From the NCBI GenBank assembly GCA_035610835.1, contig CM069447.1:57357048-57421047 (forward strand): a stretch of DNA of 64,000 nt. The letters are read 5' to 3'. The notes under the pieces were generated by a model. The model had not been told where the DNA came from. It did not search any database and was given only the letters and a program-made list of their open reading frames with translations. Positions 11,699 through 23,231 of the stretch are shown here, piece by piece. The position numbers and the translations under genes are program-made. Every line of letters starts with the position of its first letter. The stretch's first letter is position 1. The stretch is from Ophiura sarsii (lineage: Eukaryota > Echinodermata > Ophiuroidea > Amphilepidida > Ophiuridae).

Positions 11699-11952
11699 CA
11701 GCCAGAAATTATCTCCACGCACGAGCTGCTGCATTGCCTCGATGTCACCTACCGCTTAGCGGTAGGCAACCTCCTGCCCACATATGCCTGCGGCAGGCAT
11801 ATGTGGGCAGGAGGTTGCTGCCCGCATATGCGCTGGGAATTCAGTCGGTAGAGGGACAGAATTGGTGCGGATGGTCCCGCGATTGAATCCCGGGGGTTGC
11901 TGGGTGATTTTCGGGTCCAAAAAATTGTACTTGTCCCCCTCCCCCGATACGC
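11699..11952 (+). mobile_element. SINE-like insertion with tRNA-type promoter boxes and an 11 bp target duplication
   Basis: ACAAAATCATA lies at 11688-11698 and again at 11953-11963, a probable target-site duplication. The interior carries a tRNA-like A box (TTCAGTCGGTAGAGGG, about 11840-11855) and B box (GCGATTGAATCCC, about 11879-11891) at tRNA spacing. Upstream of these lie two palindromes (11749-11765 and 11766-11818). The tRNA-like head lies mid-element, so the 5' part may be a separate module. Confidence 0.6.
11766..11818. repeat. 53 bp palindrome with 26 bp arms
   Basis: The left arm starts GCAACCTCCTGCCCACATAT and the right arm is its reverse complement, with one unpaired central base at 11792. 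A second palindrome, CTACCGCTTAGCGGTAG, abuts it at 11749-11765. Confidence 0.9.
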
Positions 11953-14096
11953 ACAAAATCATAGCCGCGGGAGTTAATGTGAGCAGAAATTGCTTTATAT
12001 CAGTTCTCAACATTACAGAGCATCATATTTGGGACAAGTAATGAGAAAGAAATTTGAATTATATAAAAAAGATCACAAGAAAATGCTTTATAGGTGAATT
12101 TCGTTTAAAAAGCATAATTCGGGTAGTATCCCTTTAATTTGACCATTTCCCCCTCAAAAATAATAATTTGATTTTTTGGTACTAGTATTCATTCCATCAA
12201 AGAAAAGAGTAATTATATTAAAGGCATATTCCTAAATTGTTGACCAAATTTCAGGATCGCGGACCATAAAATCGGGTAACGCCCCTTTATTGTGAGCCAA
12301 AATTGCATTATATCAGTTTTCAACATTACAGAGCATCATATTTAGGACAAGTGAAAAAAGTGAGAAAGAGATGTGAAACATTAAAAGAATCACAAGAAAA
12401 TGCTTTATACATGTAGGTGAATTTCATTAATTTTTTTTCTCATAATTTGGGTAGTATCCCTTTAATTTTACCATTTCCCCCTCTCATATGGTTTACAAAC
12501 TTATCAGATTTGGAATCAGCAACAAAAATCGGTTCAGAAAAATGTTTTTGATTTTGTGGTATATTATTCCATCAAAGAAACGAGTAATTATTAAAGGCAT
12601 ATTCTTAGATTTTTGACAAAATTGCAGGATTTCGGACCATAAAATCAGGTAATACCCCTTTAATCTGAGCCGAAATTGCTTAATATATGAGTTATCAACA
12701 TTACAGAGCATCATATTTGGGACAAGTAATGAGAAAGAAATGTGAAATATTTAAAAGAATCACAAGAAAATGCGTTAGGTGAATTTCATTTGAAAAAACC
12801 CCCAAAATTCGGGTAGTATCCGTTTAATTTGACCATTTTCCCTTCACAAATGGTTTACAAACTTATCAGATCTGGAATCAGCACAACATTTCAGTTCAGA
12901 AAAATGTTTTTGATTTTGTGGTATATCATTCCATCAAAGAATAGAGTAATTATTAAAGGCATATTCCTAGATTTTTGACCACATTTCAGGATTGCGGACC
13001 AATAAATCGGGTAATACCCCTTTAATGTGAGCCGAAATTGCTTTATATCAGTTCTTAACATTACAGTAGAGCATCATATTTGGGACAAGTAATGACAAAG
13101 AAATGTGAAATATTAAAAGAAATCCTTTATAGGTGAATTTCATTAAAAAAACCTCAATTCAGGTAGTATCCCTTTAATCTGACAATTTCCCCTCACACAG
13201 TGGTTTACAAACTTATCAGATCTGGAATCAGCACAACATTTCAGTTCAGAAAAATGTTTTTGATTTTGTGGTATATCATTCCATCAAAGAATAGAGTAAT
13301 TATTAAAGGCATATTCCTAGATTTTTGACCAAATTTCAGGATTGCGGACCATCAAATCAGGTAATACCCCTTAATTGTGAGCCGAAATTGCTTTATATCA
13401 GTTCTCAACATTACAGAGTATCATATTTGGGACAAGTAATGACAAAGAAATGTGAAATATTAAAAGAAATCCTTTTTAGGTGAATTTCATTAAAAACAAC
13501 TCAATTCGGGTAGTATCCCTTTAATCTGACAATTTCTCTTCACACAGTGGTTTACAAACTTATCAGATCTGGAATCAGCACAAAATTTCAGTTTAAAACA
13601 ATGTTTTCGATTTTGTGGAATATCATTCCATCAAAGAAAAGAGTAATTATTAAAGGCATATTCCTAGATTTTGGACCAAATTTCAGGATTGCGGACCATC
13701 AAATCAGGTAATACCCCTTAATTGTGAGCCGAAATTGCTTTATATCAGTTCTCAACATTACAGAGTATCATATTTGGGACAAGTAATGAGAAATAAATGT
13801 GAAATATTAAAAGAATCACAATAAAATGCTTTATAGGTGAATTTCATTAAAAAAACATAATTCGGGTAGTATCTTTTTAATTTGACAACTTTCCTCACAT
13901 GATTGGATTTTACACTCACCAGATTTGAAATCAGCACAAAATTTTAGTCTAGAAACACTGTTCAAATTTTGTGGTGTATTTCATGCAATGCGGGATGCAA
14001 TGTTCAACTTTTTCTAGAGCCTTTTCAAGCGAGTGGATCCCAGGCTACTAGAAACTCAAATTTACGAAACTCAAAATAGGACCAAAAAGTGTAATA

Positions 14097-14442
14097 ATGA
14101 AATATTCTCACTCGGCGAGACAACATGATTCAAACAATTCAGGGCCAGGACATGTACGCCACTTCAAGTCCAGTCCATGTACACATGTAACGTCCCATAC
14201 CATGTCCCCACATCGGCTTGCCCAATACTGGTGGGTACACTCACATGCCCAGTACATGTCGCTGCATGTGCTGGTCCAGTACTGGGCTTGTGCTGGGCTG
14301 GCAAATGCACCGGCACGCACCAGCCCAGTACTTGCCGGAGATGCTGTGTACTCCAAAGCCAGCAAATGGAGCAATCTGTGTTTACATGAACAATTTCTGA
14401 TTGATCGGATTCTGTATTAATGTGAGGCAGACATATCTTCAA
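14097..14442. repeat. GC-richer segment with CCAGCCCAGTAC inverted motifs
   Basis: CCAGTACTGGGC, GCTGGGCTGG and CACCAGCCCAGTAC alternate on both strands, and frames are open on both strands. The overlapping open frames look like a consequence of composition: no domain, no codon-level conservation visible, no splice sites. Probably a repeat, with low certainty. Confidence 0.35.
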
Positions 14443-14879
14443 ACATAATACAATGAGTTCAGTATCCCTATTTTTTTTGAAAATCTATGCTTAAAGGTAA
14501 TCAAAGAGAAACTATGTTGATTTTTTGAAAGTGCTATGTTGCTTCTGTGCAATCATTTAGTTTTCAGTTCTTGTGTAGATAATATCATACCTTTAAAACT
14601 GTTACCTGTAATTGGATATTTTAAAGAACTTATTTCTTTTGTTCCACCCTGTATATCTCCTGCCATACTCTCTGTGAATACTTTTAATTTTCACAAACGT
14701 ACTTCGGATTCTCAAAGGAAAATGTATACTCTTCGTTTACGTTTATACTTGGCATACGGTAGTCCTTCTGTCAGGATGCCAAGGTGCTATAGCTCATGTG
14801 CAGTGCTGTAGGTTACGTTGTGCGAATCTGTACAATAAAGTGCGAGTACAAAATGATGCAGCCTATATGTGTGCTGCAA
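14443..14879. other. Intron 1, unassigned sequence
   Basis: AT-rich. The open frame 14536-14811 has no recognisable domain. Confidence 0.4.
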
Positions 14880-14889
14880 CAGCTCCCCT

Positions 14890-15285
14890 GCTATAGATGG
14901 TGAGGCTAGGACATCACCAGGGAGGGCGTTCCACCATACAACCGGGGAAATGCGAAGCTGTAGGCTTGGGTACGAGCTTGGATGGGTTGGAATTTATTTG
15001 GGTGATAAGATCTCGTACTGCTAGGCATCATCGGAGTAATGTAGTGACTGGCATTGATGGCAACTAGTTGATTATTTATCTTGTACATGAGTGCTAGGCT
15101 TGCAGCATGACGTCTTTTTCCAGGGAGTCCCATTGAAGGTCTTGCATCATGGCGCTAACACTCTCTCTCCGCCGGTATCTATGAAGGACAAATCTTGCTG
15201 CCCGGTGTTGTATCATCTCAATCCTTGACACGTCTTTCTTGGTGTGAGGATTCCATACTGAGCTGCGGTATTCCAGGTGGGTTCA
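14890..15285 (-). pseudogene. Non-LTR retrotransposon reverse transcriptase C-terminal fragment
   Basis: On the minus strand the frames read LEYRSSVWNPHTKKDVSRIE, MIQHRAARFVLHRYRR, then after a one-base break KRRHAASLALMYKIN and later TRTQAYSFAFPR. This is the conserved C-terminal tail of CR1/RTE-like reverse transcriptases (LEYxSxVWxPxT ... IExxQxRAARFV ... R...L.MLYKI ... YxxSFFPR). The fragment is 5' truncated, frameshifted and dead. Confidence 0.75.
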
Positions 15286-16046
15286 GACCAATCTGAAGGT
15301 AGAACCGTTTAGATCAATCTGAAGGTAGAACCATTTATTATTTGCTATTTAGCCCAGTTGTTATTTAGCTCTATGAAAAGCGGCGACATTGTGCTGTTTT
15401 CTGTAGTGATTGGACATAGAAATATACCCAGTGGTGAAGGGTTGCAACGGATTTTTACACCCCAGCGTGGAAAGAAAAGCTTAGGGCTACAAAATGATTA
15501 GGTAGAGAATGTTGTCCCATGTGGACAGTAACCAGCACCAAAAACATGGAATGTAATGTATATATCCCAATAGAGTCCAGTCAAAATAGGTTTTCACTTG
15601 GAACTAATTGCAACAGATTTGTTGTCACCACAGAGTGCTTCTATGAGGTCCCTAAAACACTATACTAAAGGTCCCATAAAAACCCAATAGGGGAAATATA
15701 TCTAATTTGCATAAAACCAAAATGGCTGCTTATAAAGGGGTCACATTTTCAAATCCGGTCAAATCTCGTTAAAAAACATAACAATTAAATCCTCTCATTC
15801 ATAAGGGTTCAGAAAAAAAGTATAGCTAGTTTTACCTATCCCAGACGTATAGTTCACAATTTATGGGCAAAAAGGGCAATGGTAAAATGTTGGGCTCCAT
15901 AGGGTCAAAAAATTGGTCAGAAATTGTTCCTTTGGCAAAATCATTTCAAATAGCTTGTCATATCTCAAGTGTTTTGTTACTTGGATAACAAGGCAGCAAC
16001 GGTCAACACCCATTAAACTCCATAAACCCTCATTGAATTTGACCTA

Positions 16047-17569
16047 CACTACTCAAAATAATTAAAGGAACATGTTCGTGTCATAGCCTATAAGGGGTTC
16101 CATTACTGCAAGAGGTATAAAGGTTATGTGAAACTCATTGCAGGTGTAGTCAATTGTTATCCAAACAATACTGAACAATGTCAGGTGAAATCATACCCTA
16201 AAAGTTGCTGAGTTTATCAAACAGTTATGAGTGTCTGTTCAAAGTTTACGTTTTGGTTTACGTTTTGACAGAGGTAGAGAATTAGCAGCTAGTAACTGGT
16301 ATGACCTCCACGTGCTTGTATGTATTCATGGCATCGTCGAGGCATGCTCAGAATTAGGTATCTTACAGAGTCGTGAGGAATGCGCTTCCACTCTTAAACC
16401 AAAGCATCTGTGAGTGTCTGTTCATTATCTGGAGTATGCTGTCGACCTGCAACCCGTCTGCCAAGCATGTCCCATGCATGCACTATAGGGTAAAGTCAGG
16501 ATTCAGGAAACATTCTCGGCCAGGCATGGTGGTAATTCCCTCGTCCTCGAGAAAGCTCATGGCTACACGTGTAGTGTGTGGACGAGCAATATCTTGTACC
16601 AGGATACAATTTTCGCCTACGGCAACGGCAAATGGCCTCACCAACGGGGTCCAGTATCTCATCTCGATACCTCAGACTTGTTAGTGTACCACCAGCTATC
16701 ACGATAAGGTCCGTACGCTCGTCCAGACATATACCCGCCAGGACCATAACGGACCCACCTCCATAGTTGTCACATTCAACAATGTTATCGTTCTCCTGCA
16801 CGTCTCCAAACCCTCACACGTCTGTCATTGGTTGAAACTGTTAACCTGCTTTAATCTGTGAAGAGTACTGGCGCTCAATCATTCACCTGCCAAGCTTGGT
16901 GATCTCTGGCAAACTCCAACCGGACTCTGCGGTGCCGTGGGGTCAAAACTGTTTGGTTGGATGAATGGACACCATTTACCTTCTGGAATTCTGTCGCCAA
17001 GGCAAGTACTTTGTCCGGTTCGCCGTGCCAGTATCCTTAGGTATTGGTCCTGACGAGGGGTGGTCATGCGTTTGCGGCCCTATCCTGGCCTTATATAGAC
17101 CATATATAGACCGTATATAGACCATCTTCCTGAAAGCTTCTCCACCGACGGTTGATGGCACTTGGGCGACACCAATACGTACACCCACCTCACGCTGTGT
17201 GTGTTGCCATCTTCCAGGAGCTGGACAGCTCCAGAAACCTCAACTTCAGTCAAATGACTGCTAACACCACCACTTAGTGCCAGAAGACAGAAGGAAAACA
17301 CAAGAATTGAAAAAACCTTCATCTTGTTGCAATGACTGCTAAAAGCTTGTGATGACAAGTACACACAATCAACACTTTATAGGGATATGGACACTCCTGT
17401 GTCCAGGTGTTAGAAGACACGCATGGTTTCATCTGACATTGTTCAATAATGCTTGGATAACAATTGACTACACCTGCGATGAGTTTCTCATAACCTTTAT
17501 ACCTCCTGCAGTAATTGGATCCCGTAGAGGCCATAACACAAACATGTTCCTTTAATTTTTTGAGTGGTG
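16047..17569 (-). mobile_element. Tc1-like transposon (1523 bp), defective, with long terminal inverted repeats
   Basis: The left end CACTACTCAAAATAATTAAA pairs with the right end TTTAATTTTTTGAGTGGTG (minor mismatches). TA flanks both sides (16045-16046, 17570-17571). The inverted similarity extends inward for about 150-190 bp, through the GTAGTCAATTGTTATCCAA block. The interior minus strand encodes a broken transposase. Confidence 0.8.
16496..17190 (-). pseudogene. Tc1 transposase pseudogene
   Basis: The minus-strand frame 16496-16801 reads YGGGSVMVLAGICLDERTDL followed by VIAGGTLTSLRYRDEIL. This is the DDE-domain block of Tc1 transposases (GGGSVMVWAGI ... TDLxVIxxGTLTxxRYRDEIL). The expected LVQDNARPH block is recognisable only in a shifted frame (LYPGTRYCSSTHYTC). 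N-terminal parts toward 17190 are scattered over other frames. Multiple frameshifts mean no active enzyme. Confidence 0.75.
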
Positions 17570-18095
17570 TATTTGTGATGAAACAAAACATCTGAAATAT
17601 GACAAACTATTCCCTTTTCTGCTTATTTTTGCCAAAGGAACAATTTGAGACCATTTTTGTATCAAAATCAGAGCATTATTTAATTGTTGACTCCTTTAAG
17701 AGACCAAAATTTGACCTTTCTCCTTTTTGCATATTGCTCCATACCTGGTCTGAATCAAAATAAACATTTTCTGAATCCTTATGATGAGAGGAATACATTG
17801 GCTTGGCTTTCAATCAGATTTGACCAACTTTGAAATTTGGGCCCACTGTATTAGCGGCCATTTTGGTTTCATGCAAATTTAGGTATCTTTCCCCTACTGG
17901 GATTTCTTGGGACTTTTAGGATGTTGTTCTGTGACCTCAAAGAAATGTATTGTTGAGAAAAAAAAATCTGTTGCAATTAGTTCCAAGTTGAGAAGAAAAC
18001 ATATATTTGAACTGGACTATTATGGTTCCCAAGCTTGTGACACAGGACCTACTAGTAACTTGTTGTTTGTTTGTTTATTTGTTTTTTCACTCAAG

Positions 18096-18252
18096 GATTG
18101 CGGCAATCATGGGACTCATTGTGCCGCAACGGCAGCAGGAACCACGTATGGGGTTGCACCAGGAGCAACAATACACAGCGTCAGGGTTTTTCATTGTGTT
18201 GATGTCAACGGGAAAATGGAGACGCAAGGAAGCCAGGCAGATACTTTAGCAG
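18096..18252 (+). CDS. Exon 2: S8 protease catalytic His region
   Basis: The acceptor is ACTCAAG after a T-rich tract and the donor is GTGAGT. There are 52 codons plus one base. The peptide opens DCGNHGTHCAATAAGTTYGV; the first His of HGTH (codon 18108-18110) is the triad His. The family usually reads HGTHCAGT(V/I)GG, so this copy has Ala replacing Gly and AAG replacing (V/I)GG just after the motif. The downstream GVAPGATIHSVRVF matches the conserved GVAxxxxxxxVRV block. The exon joins exon 1 in phase 0, and the loop length fits proteinase K without a missing exon. It sits between two large palindromes at 15566-18028 and 18381-19172. Confidence 0.88.
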
Positions 18253-18380
18253 GTGAGTAAAATTCCATAGATATGTGTCATTTCAGGTTTTCAGTATCTG
18301 TATTTGTTTTCGTTGCCGCCTCTGCACTCCTTTAGTTTTTGCAAAGGTGTTGTCAACTAATGCAAGCAACAGCTTGGCAA

Positions 18381-19172
18381 GAACAAAGGGAACACATAAA
18401 CAGAAACGAACTGAAAACTTAAAATGACATATTGCGTATTTATTTATAAAGATATCAAAAAAGTAACTCGGCTGTTGTAAAAGCACCTATAATTTTAAAA
18501 TTGTTACTCATATTCTAAAAATGAAAATACCAGGAGACGGACAATTTAATTACGGTGATTTTGACACCTTGTTTGTTAAAATAGATAAAGTATTGTTGTC
18601 GCGGTATGTGCTTACAGATGAAAAGTGCCATTTCCATTGTTGCATTAACTCCTATTGATCTCTCTGATTCAGCGTGAAGATAATAGTGGGAATTTTGATA
18701 GTTTGTCCATGGCGATGACCTGTCCTGTCTGTCTTTTTGGACCTTCTGAGCATTTGGAGTTTTAAATTCATCCTTTTTAATTGTAAAGAAGTATGCCTGT
18801 CATCCCCATTAAATTTGTCCCGGATTATGCTAATGAAGTTTACAGCACAACAAGAACAGCTAATCAAAATTCCCGCTATTATCTTCACGCTGAATCAGAA
18901 AGTTCAATAGGAGTTAATGCAACAATGGAAATGGCACTTTTTATCTGTAAGCACATACCGCGACAACAATACTTTATTGATTTTAACAAACAAGGTGTCA
19001 ACATCACCGTAATTAAATTGTCCGTCTCCTGGTGTTCTCATTTTTAGAATATGAGTAACAATTTAAAAATTATAGGTGCTTTTACAACAGCCGAGTTACT
19101 TTTGTTTATGTCTTTATAAATAAATACGCAATATGTCATTTCAAGTTTTCAGTTCGTTTCTGTTTATGTGTT
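18381..19172. mobile_element. Foldback element with about 310-325 bp arms, just after exon 2
   Basis: The left arm (about 18381-18705) starts GGGAACACATAAACAGAAAC. The right arm (about 18865-19172) ends with its reverse complement. Inside, AAGATAATAGTGGGAATTTT pairs with AAAATTCCCGCTATTATCTT. The spacer of about 160 bp is unrelated. The open frame at 18793-19047 lies across the right arm and is not judged a gene. Confidence 0.8.
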
Positions 19173-20640
19173 CCCTGTGTTTATGTGCTCCGCCATATGC
19201 GGATAATACATATTGCAACACCACTGCCACTTACAGCAAGCTATCATAACTCTTTCCCTCATATACCTTTAAAGGGACATGCAATGATATTTTGTACAAA
19301 TTAGTTTACAAATCTTCTCCTACAATTGATCAATAAACACTAAGAGATTCCTTTGATCATAACAATTCAAGACTTTGATGGAACAGTCCAGTTAAAACCC
19401 TTTGTATGCTTCGAATCATGGGCTCATCGACATCTGTACAATATCTTACTTTCGCGCAAAATTGCGCGGAGAAGGGAAAATTGGGCAGGGCATTAAATGA
19501 CTCAATAGGCACTACACAAAGATAATAAATTTATATTTTTGTGTGAAAAATTACTATAACTTATAGGGAGCGTTCATAAATACTTTGGTGGGGGGGGGGT
19601 GTTTGATACTCTGCAAAGGGGGGGGGGGTCAAAAAGTTTTTGAAACCCCCAACAGAAGGGTCAAACAAGTTTAAACACTTGTTAGTTTCCAAAGATTTAT
19701 GGGGGCTTCGCCCCAAACCCCTGCTTTACCTGTATGCACATTATTTACGGGAAGTTCATAAATCAACTTAAAATAGCTAATGTCCACGGACCTACATGTA
19801 TGTTAATGTACTAGCCCTCAGCTAAAATAGAATGAAGGGCAAAGTCATATCAATAGCAAACAACAATTGCGTGCACATTATATTGAAAGCCAGGATATAT
19901 AATTGGAAGGAGCATCCTAATTGGTTTCATGAACAGAGATCTGTGCATAAATATGTGAAATTAGTCAGGGTTAAAGATCATGGCACGACCAAAGATACCA
20001 GCAGTGGGAGTTCTGATTCACTCTAGATTCTACAACCTGCTAGCTGCCCTCCTAGATGTGATGCGTCCATCAAAATAGAATATGATACATGGTCAAATTC
20101 TTAAAAAAATTGCGCGTATCATGTGGGCATGATATCTGCTTCACTACGCTTCTGGGTTTCCGAATTTGACAACCTTGCTTGATCGCAACGCGCCTGGGGA
20201 GCTGGAAATTCAGCTACTTTTGGATCTGAGGTTTCACCACATCTGCAACACTGTAATAATGTTAATAATTAGAAATGTGTGGATATGACGTTGTACATGG
20301 TCTATGCAGAGAAGATGTTTGAACGCTTCTCTCATTTTCTCTGGTCTACAGACCAGGGTAATCCATTGTGTACTGTACTTATGTCATCCAGTATGTACTG
20401 ATACGTATTATCAGGGTTAGCACTGTGCCATTTTTTCGGGATCCGCTGGACCCAGTATTCACAAATTTCGGCGAAATGAATATAGTGTGACTTTTGACAG
20501 ATACATCAGCGTTCTTCAGGTCCAAAAAATTGATACAATGATGATTTTTTAAATATTTTAAAAGAGAGATTTGTGTTCAAGTCATTTCAGGCAGCTGACG
20601 CCATCATCTAAATCAACAATTGCGTGTGACCAGGAAACTT
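19173..20640. other. Intron 2 sequence with G-rich GGGAGCGTTCATAAA repeat end
   Basis: At about 19566 a TAGGGAGCGTTCATAAATAC end is followed by G runs (from 19592) and GGGGGGGTCAAAAAG. It belongs to the family whose paired ends bound 28609-31361. A second end was not found. The rest is unassigned; the open frame 19832-20026 is not recognised. Confidence 0.4.
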
Positions 20641-20955
20641 TGTATGTAAAATAAATTGTGTGTATACATGATTGCACTGGTGCCTATATGCTAATCTAAT
20701 GTGCATCTTTCTGTATCAAGTTTCTGACGAGTGAGGACCTAACGGTCCTTACGAAACCATTCTGACAATACGCCTCTTGAGTGACATCTTGTGATCAATG
20801 AACATTATATAAACTTTCAGGTTATCTTTTTATGTAAAATCAATAATGTGTATATATACATGATTGCACTTGTGCCTATATGTTAATGTGTACCATCATT
20901 CTGTATCAAGTTTCTGAAGGGTGAGGACCTAACGGTCCTTACGAAACAGATCTGT
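20640..20955. repeat. Two direct repeats, about 185-190 bp apart, each with a small hairpin
   Basis: TGTATCAAGTTTCTGA and GTGAGGACCTAACGGTCCTT occur near 20715-20755 and again near 20905-20943. AGGACC and GGTCCT form a hairpin around TAAC in each. Confidence 0.7.
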
Positions 20956-22836
20956 AAAACCATGTAGCAGGATCAAGTCCAAATTTCAAATTGTATTAAG
21001 CTCCTTTAGTGGTTGAGCACTTTACCTTTTGGATGATTTCACATCTATTTTGGATTACACTTATACATATTTGTAATTTATTTGCCACTATGTTTATGAA
21101 TCAAAAATGAGCTGCACATTAATTGAGAACCAGCCTTTCCCGTTCCAGTATAAATGTATTGCCACCAGGACCTAGTATATATAATACGCACATGTGTACA
21201 ATCCAATGCGCCAATTACACCAGGGAATTGCGCCATAGCATAAAAGTCCTGATTTCCTCAGGTGTAAGCATATAACATATATATAATGTTAGTTTTTCCT
21301 CTTTGAGTTTGTCAGGCCCACGCCCCGTCAGGTACGCCACTGGCGACGTGTTGGTCTATCCATTTCTTCTCGTATCAAGTCAGTGATAAACGCTGCTGTT
21401 TCCTTGGTTACCCTGAAGTATTGAAATAGGTCACGTCTTTCGCGGAGAAGACGTTGCACCACCAAATTGTTGATTGTGAAGAATTTTATCATTCACATCG
21501 ACTATATCGTTGATGTCGAAGAGGTAAACCTCCATGTTGGAATTGCGAAACAACGATTTCACTATAATACATGTATAAGCTGCAACCTACCTGCTTACGC
21601 TAGAACTTATCTACTTACGCTGCAACTTAGGTAGTTGCGCCCCAACTTAAACCTGCCTCTAGCAAGTTTACGTTGGGGCGTAATTAACAAAAGACGATAT
21701 CAAAACTTACGCTGCTGAAAGCTTCCTGCTCACCAAATCGGCACTTACGCCTCAACTTACGTCCGACGTAGGCTAAGCTGACCTCTTTTCGTGCACTCGG
21801 CCCTTGGAGTCTGATGAATCTTCACACTTTATCTTCAGTTTTATTCAATAAATAAAGGAGACATGCTAGTAGTGTTTAATACGGCGTTGAATCTTTCTTT
21901 ATCAGTTGTCTTCAGACGAAGACGGTATATATCTCCGAGTTAAGTTACCATGATAATTCATGAAGCAGAACACACACGCCCACACGAGAGTACATGTATA
22001 ACTCGATCACGTCGCTAAAAAGTGGCAACTCCATTCAATAGCAGCACAAAGACACACATTATTGAGTTCGCCGTAAATTTAGGTATTGGTTCTTTATTTT
22101 GGTTAATTAAAAAGCTAATAGCACACGATTTGAATTTACCAACAGCGATATTCTTATCGAGGAGACAGTACTCTACATGTCTATACCAATCGCATGCTCC
22201 AACACGATAGGGGTAAAGGAATGTCTTACGGGAAGCACTTTCTCGGGTTTTACACTGTACCATAATGGACTCATTCACGTGAAGGTTGGCATAGTCATAG
22301 TGCAGATTACCGAAATTTCGTTGCAGGTGGTTTTGAAATGTTCATATGAGACCAATTTTTTTCCATTGTTGGATACACATACACGCGATCCATGTCGATG
22401 ACATAAACAACAATTTAAAAAGTGGCGCGAACCATGGCATAACCATGATCTGTTCAATGCCAAATCTCAATAACAATATAATCTTTTTGATTAATTTTAT
22501 TTATTTATAGGTCATGAAAACTTTAAACAAAAATTAAATTTGATTTTTTTGCGGGGTTGCTGAAGTTCCGAAATGTGAACCCTTTAAAAAAAATATCATC
22601 ATGGGCACAAAAAGTAGACTGTCCCCCTTTATTGGGGTTTTTTCGACATTTTTATACTAAAAAGTGGATCTTTGTTAACCTTTGCTACCGCACCCCCGCA
22701 GATTTAAAATGCTAATAGCAAGCCTTAAAATGATTTATCACATGTTAGTGTTACTCAACCATTTGCCAATAAAACAAAATATTCCTGTTCAAAATGTCTT
22801 TGTTTTCTTTTTCTTTTTTAATTTTACACGTCATAG
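20956..22836. other. Intron 2, remaining sequence
   Basis: No gene recognised. A block with repeated CTTACGCTGCAACTTA-type phrases lies at 21580-21760. Short open frames on both strands at 22015-22463 overlap each other and show no domain. Confidence 0.4.
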
Positions 22837-23024
22837 GTCTTGAGTGGATTCAAAATAATCATCAAAAACCAGCCGTGGTATCCATGTCGCTAGGCGGAAA
22901 ATATTATTCCAAGAGTAGTACAAATGCGGTGAATAAGTTACATGATGATGGTGTAGTGGTAGTTGTTTCATCCGGTAACGACGACGAGGATGCCTGTGAC
23001 TATACTCCGGCTTCAATTAGTAAG
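22837..23024 (+). CDS. Exon 3: S8 protease core with oxyanion-hole Asn
   Basis: The acceptor GTCATAG follows a long T-rich tract and the donor is GTATGC. The exon starts with two bases that complete a Gly codon with exon 2, followed by 62 codons. The segment PAVVSMSLGG is the conserved S8 strand and substrate-binding region (proteinase K has SLGG here). GVVVVVSSGNDDEDACDYTP contains the oxyanion-hole Asn (codon 22977-22979) in the position of AAGN in relatives, followed by the YTPAS block (YSPAS in proteinase K). No stop or frameshift is seen. Confidence 0.88.
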
Positions 23025-23139
23025 GTATGCCAATACAGTACGTGGTGCATCATGCTCCGATCAAGCTAAATGAGACGTTTGTCGGGACTAATGACTTTGA
23101 GTTACAGCCAAATAAACTCAAATAAAGGAAGCGATTTAT

Positions 23140-23231
23140 TACCAGTCGTGACAGAAAGTTACGACTGGTTTTGTTTTCCGTTCGTTTCTTCTTCTTTGTT
23201 TACCTAGCCGTGACTTAGTCACGGCTAGGTA
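23140..23231. repeat. Two adjacent palindromes
   Basis: ACCAGTCGTGAC ... GTTACGACTGGT (23140-23169) and the near-perfect palindrome centred on GTGACTTAGTCAC (23201-23231). Each is followed by a T-rich TTCTTTCTTC-like tract. Confidence 0.75.

Larger units (their letters stand above)
11583..13905. repeat. Tandem array, about six units of 350-375 bp
   Basis: Each unit contains GGCATATTCCTAGATTTTTG, a GGACCATAAAATCGGGTAA block, CATTACAGAGCATCATATTT and GGTTTACAAACTTATCAGAT. Copies of the first motif lie near 11600, 12223, 12597, 12959, 13308 and 13657. The first unit is interrupted by the SINE-like insertion at 11699-11952. No coding potential. Confidence 0.85.
15566..18028. mobile_element. Large foldback element (about 2.46 kb) enclosing a Tc1-like copy
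   Basis: The left arm (about 15566-16046) and right arm (about 17570-18028) are inverted copies. For example, GGAACTAATTGCAACAGATT near 15599 pairs with its reverse complement near 17967, and the stretch around CCAAAATGGC near 15717 pairs with GCCATTTTGG near 17857. The loop between the arms is the TA-flanked element 16047-17569. The right arm ends 68 bases before exon 2. No coding capacity in the arms. Confidence 0.7.

Noticed and set aside
14097..14442. Overlapping open frames on both strands as genes
   Set aside because: Openness in many frames comes from composition and CCAGTAC/CCAGCCC repeats; no domain or splice support.
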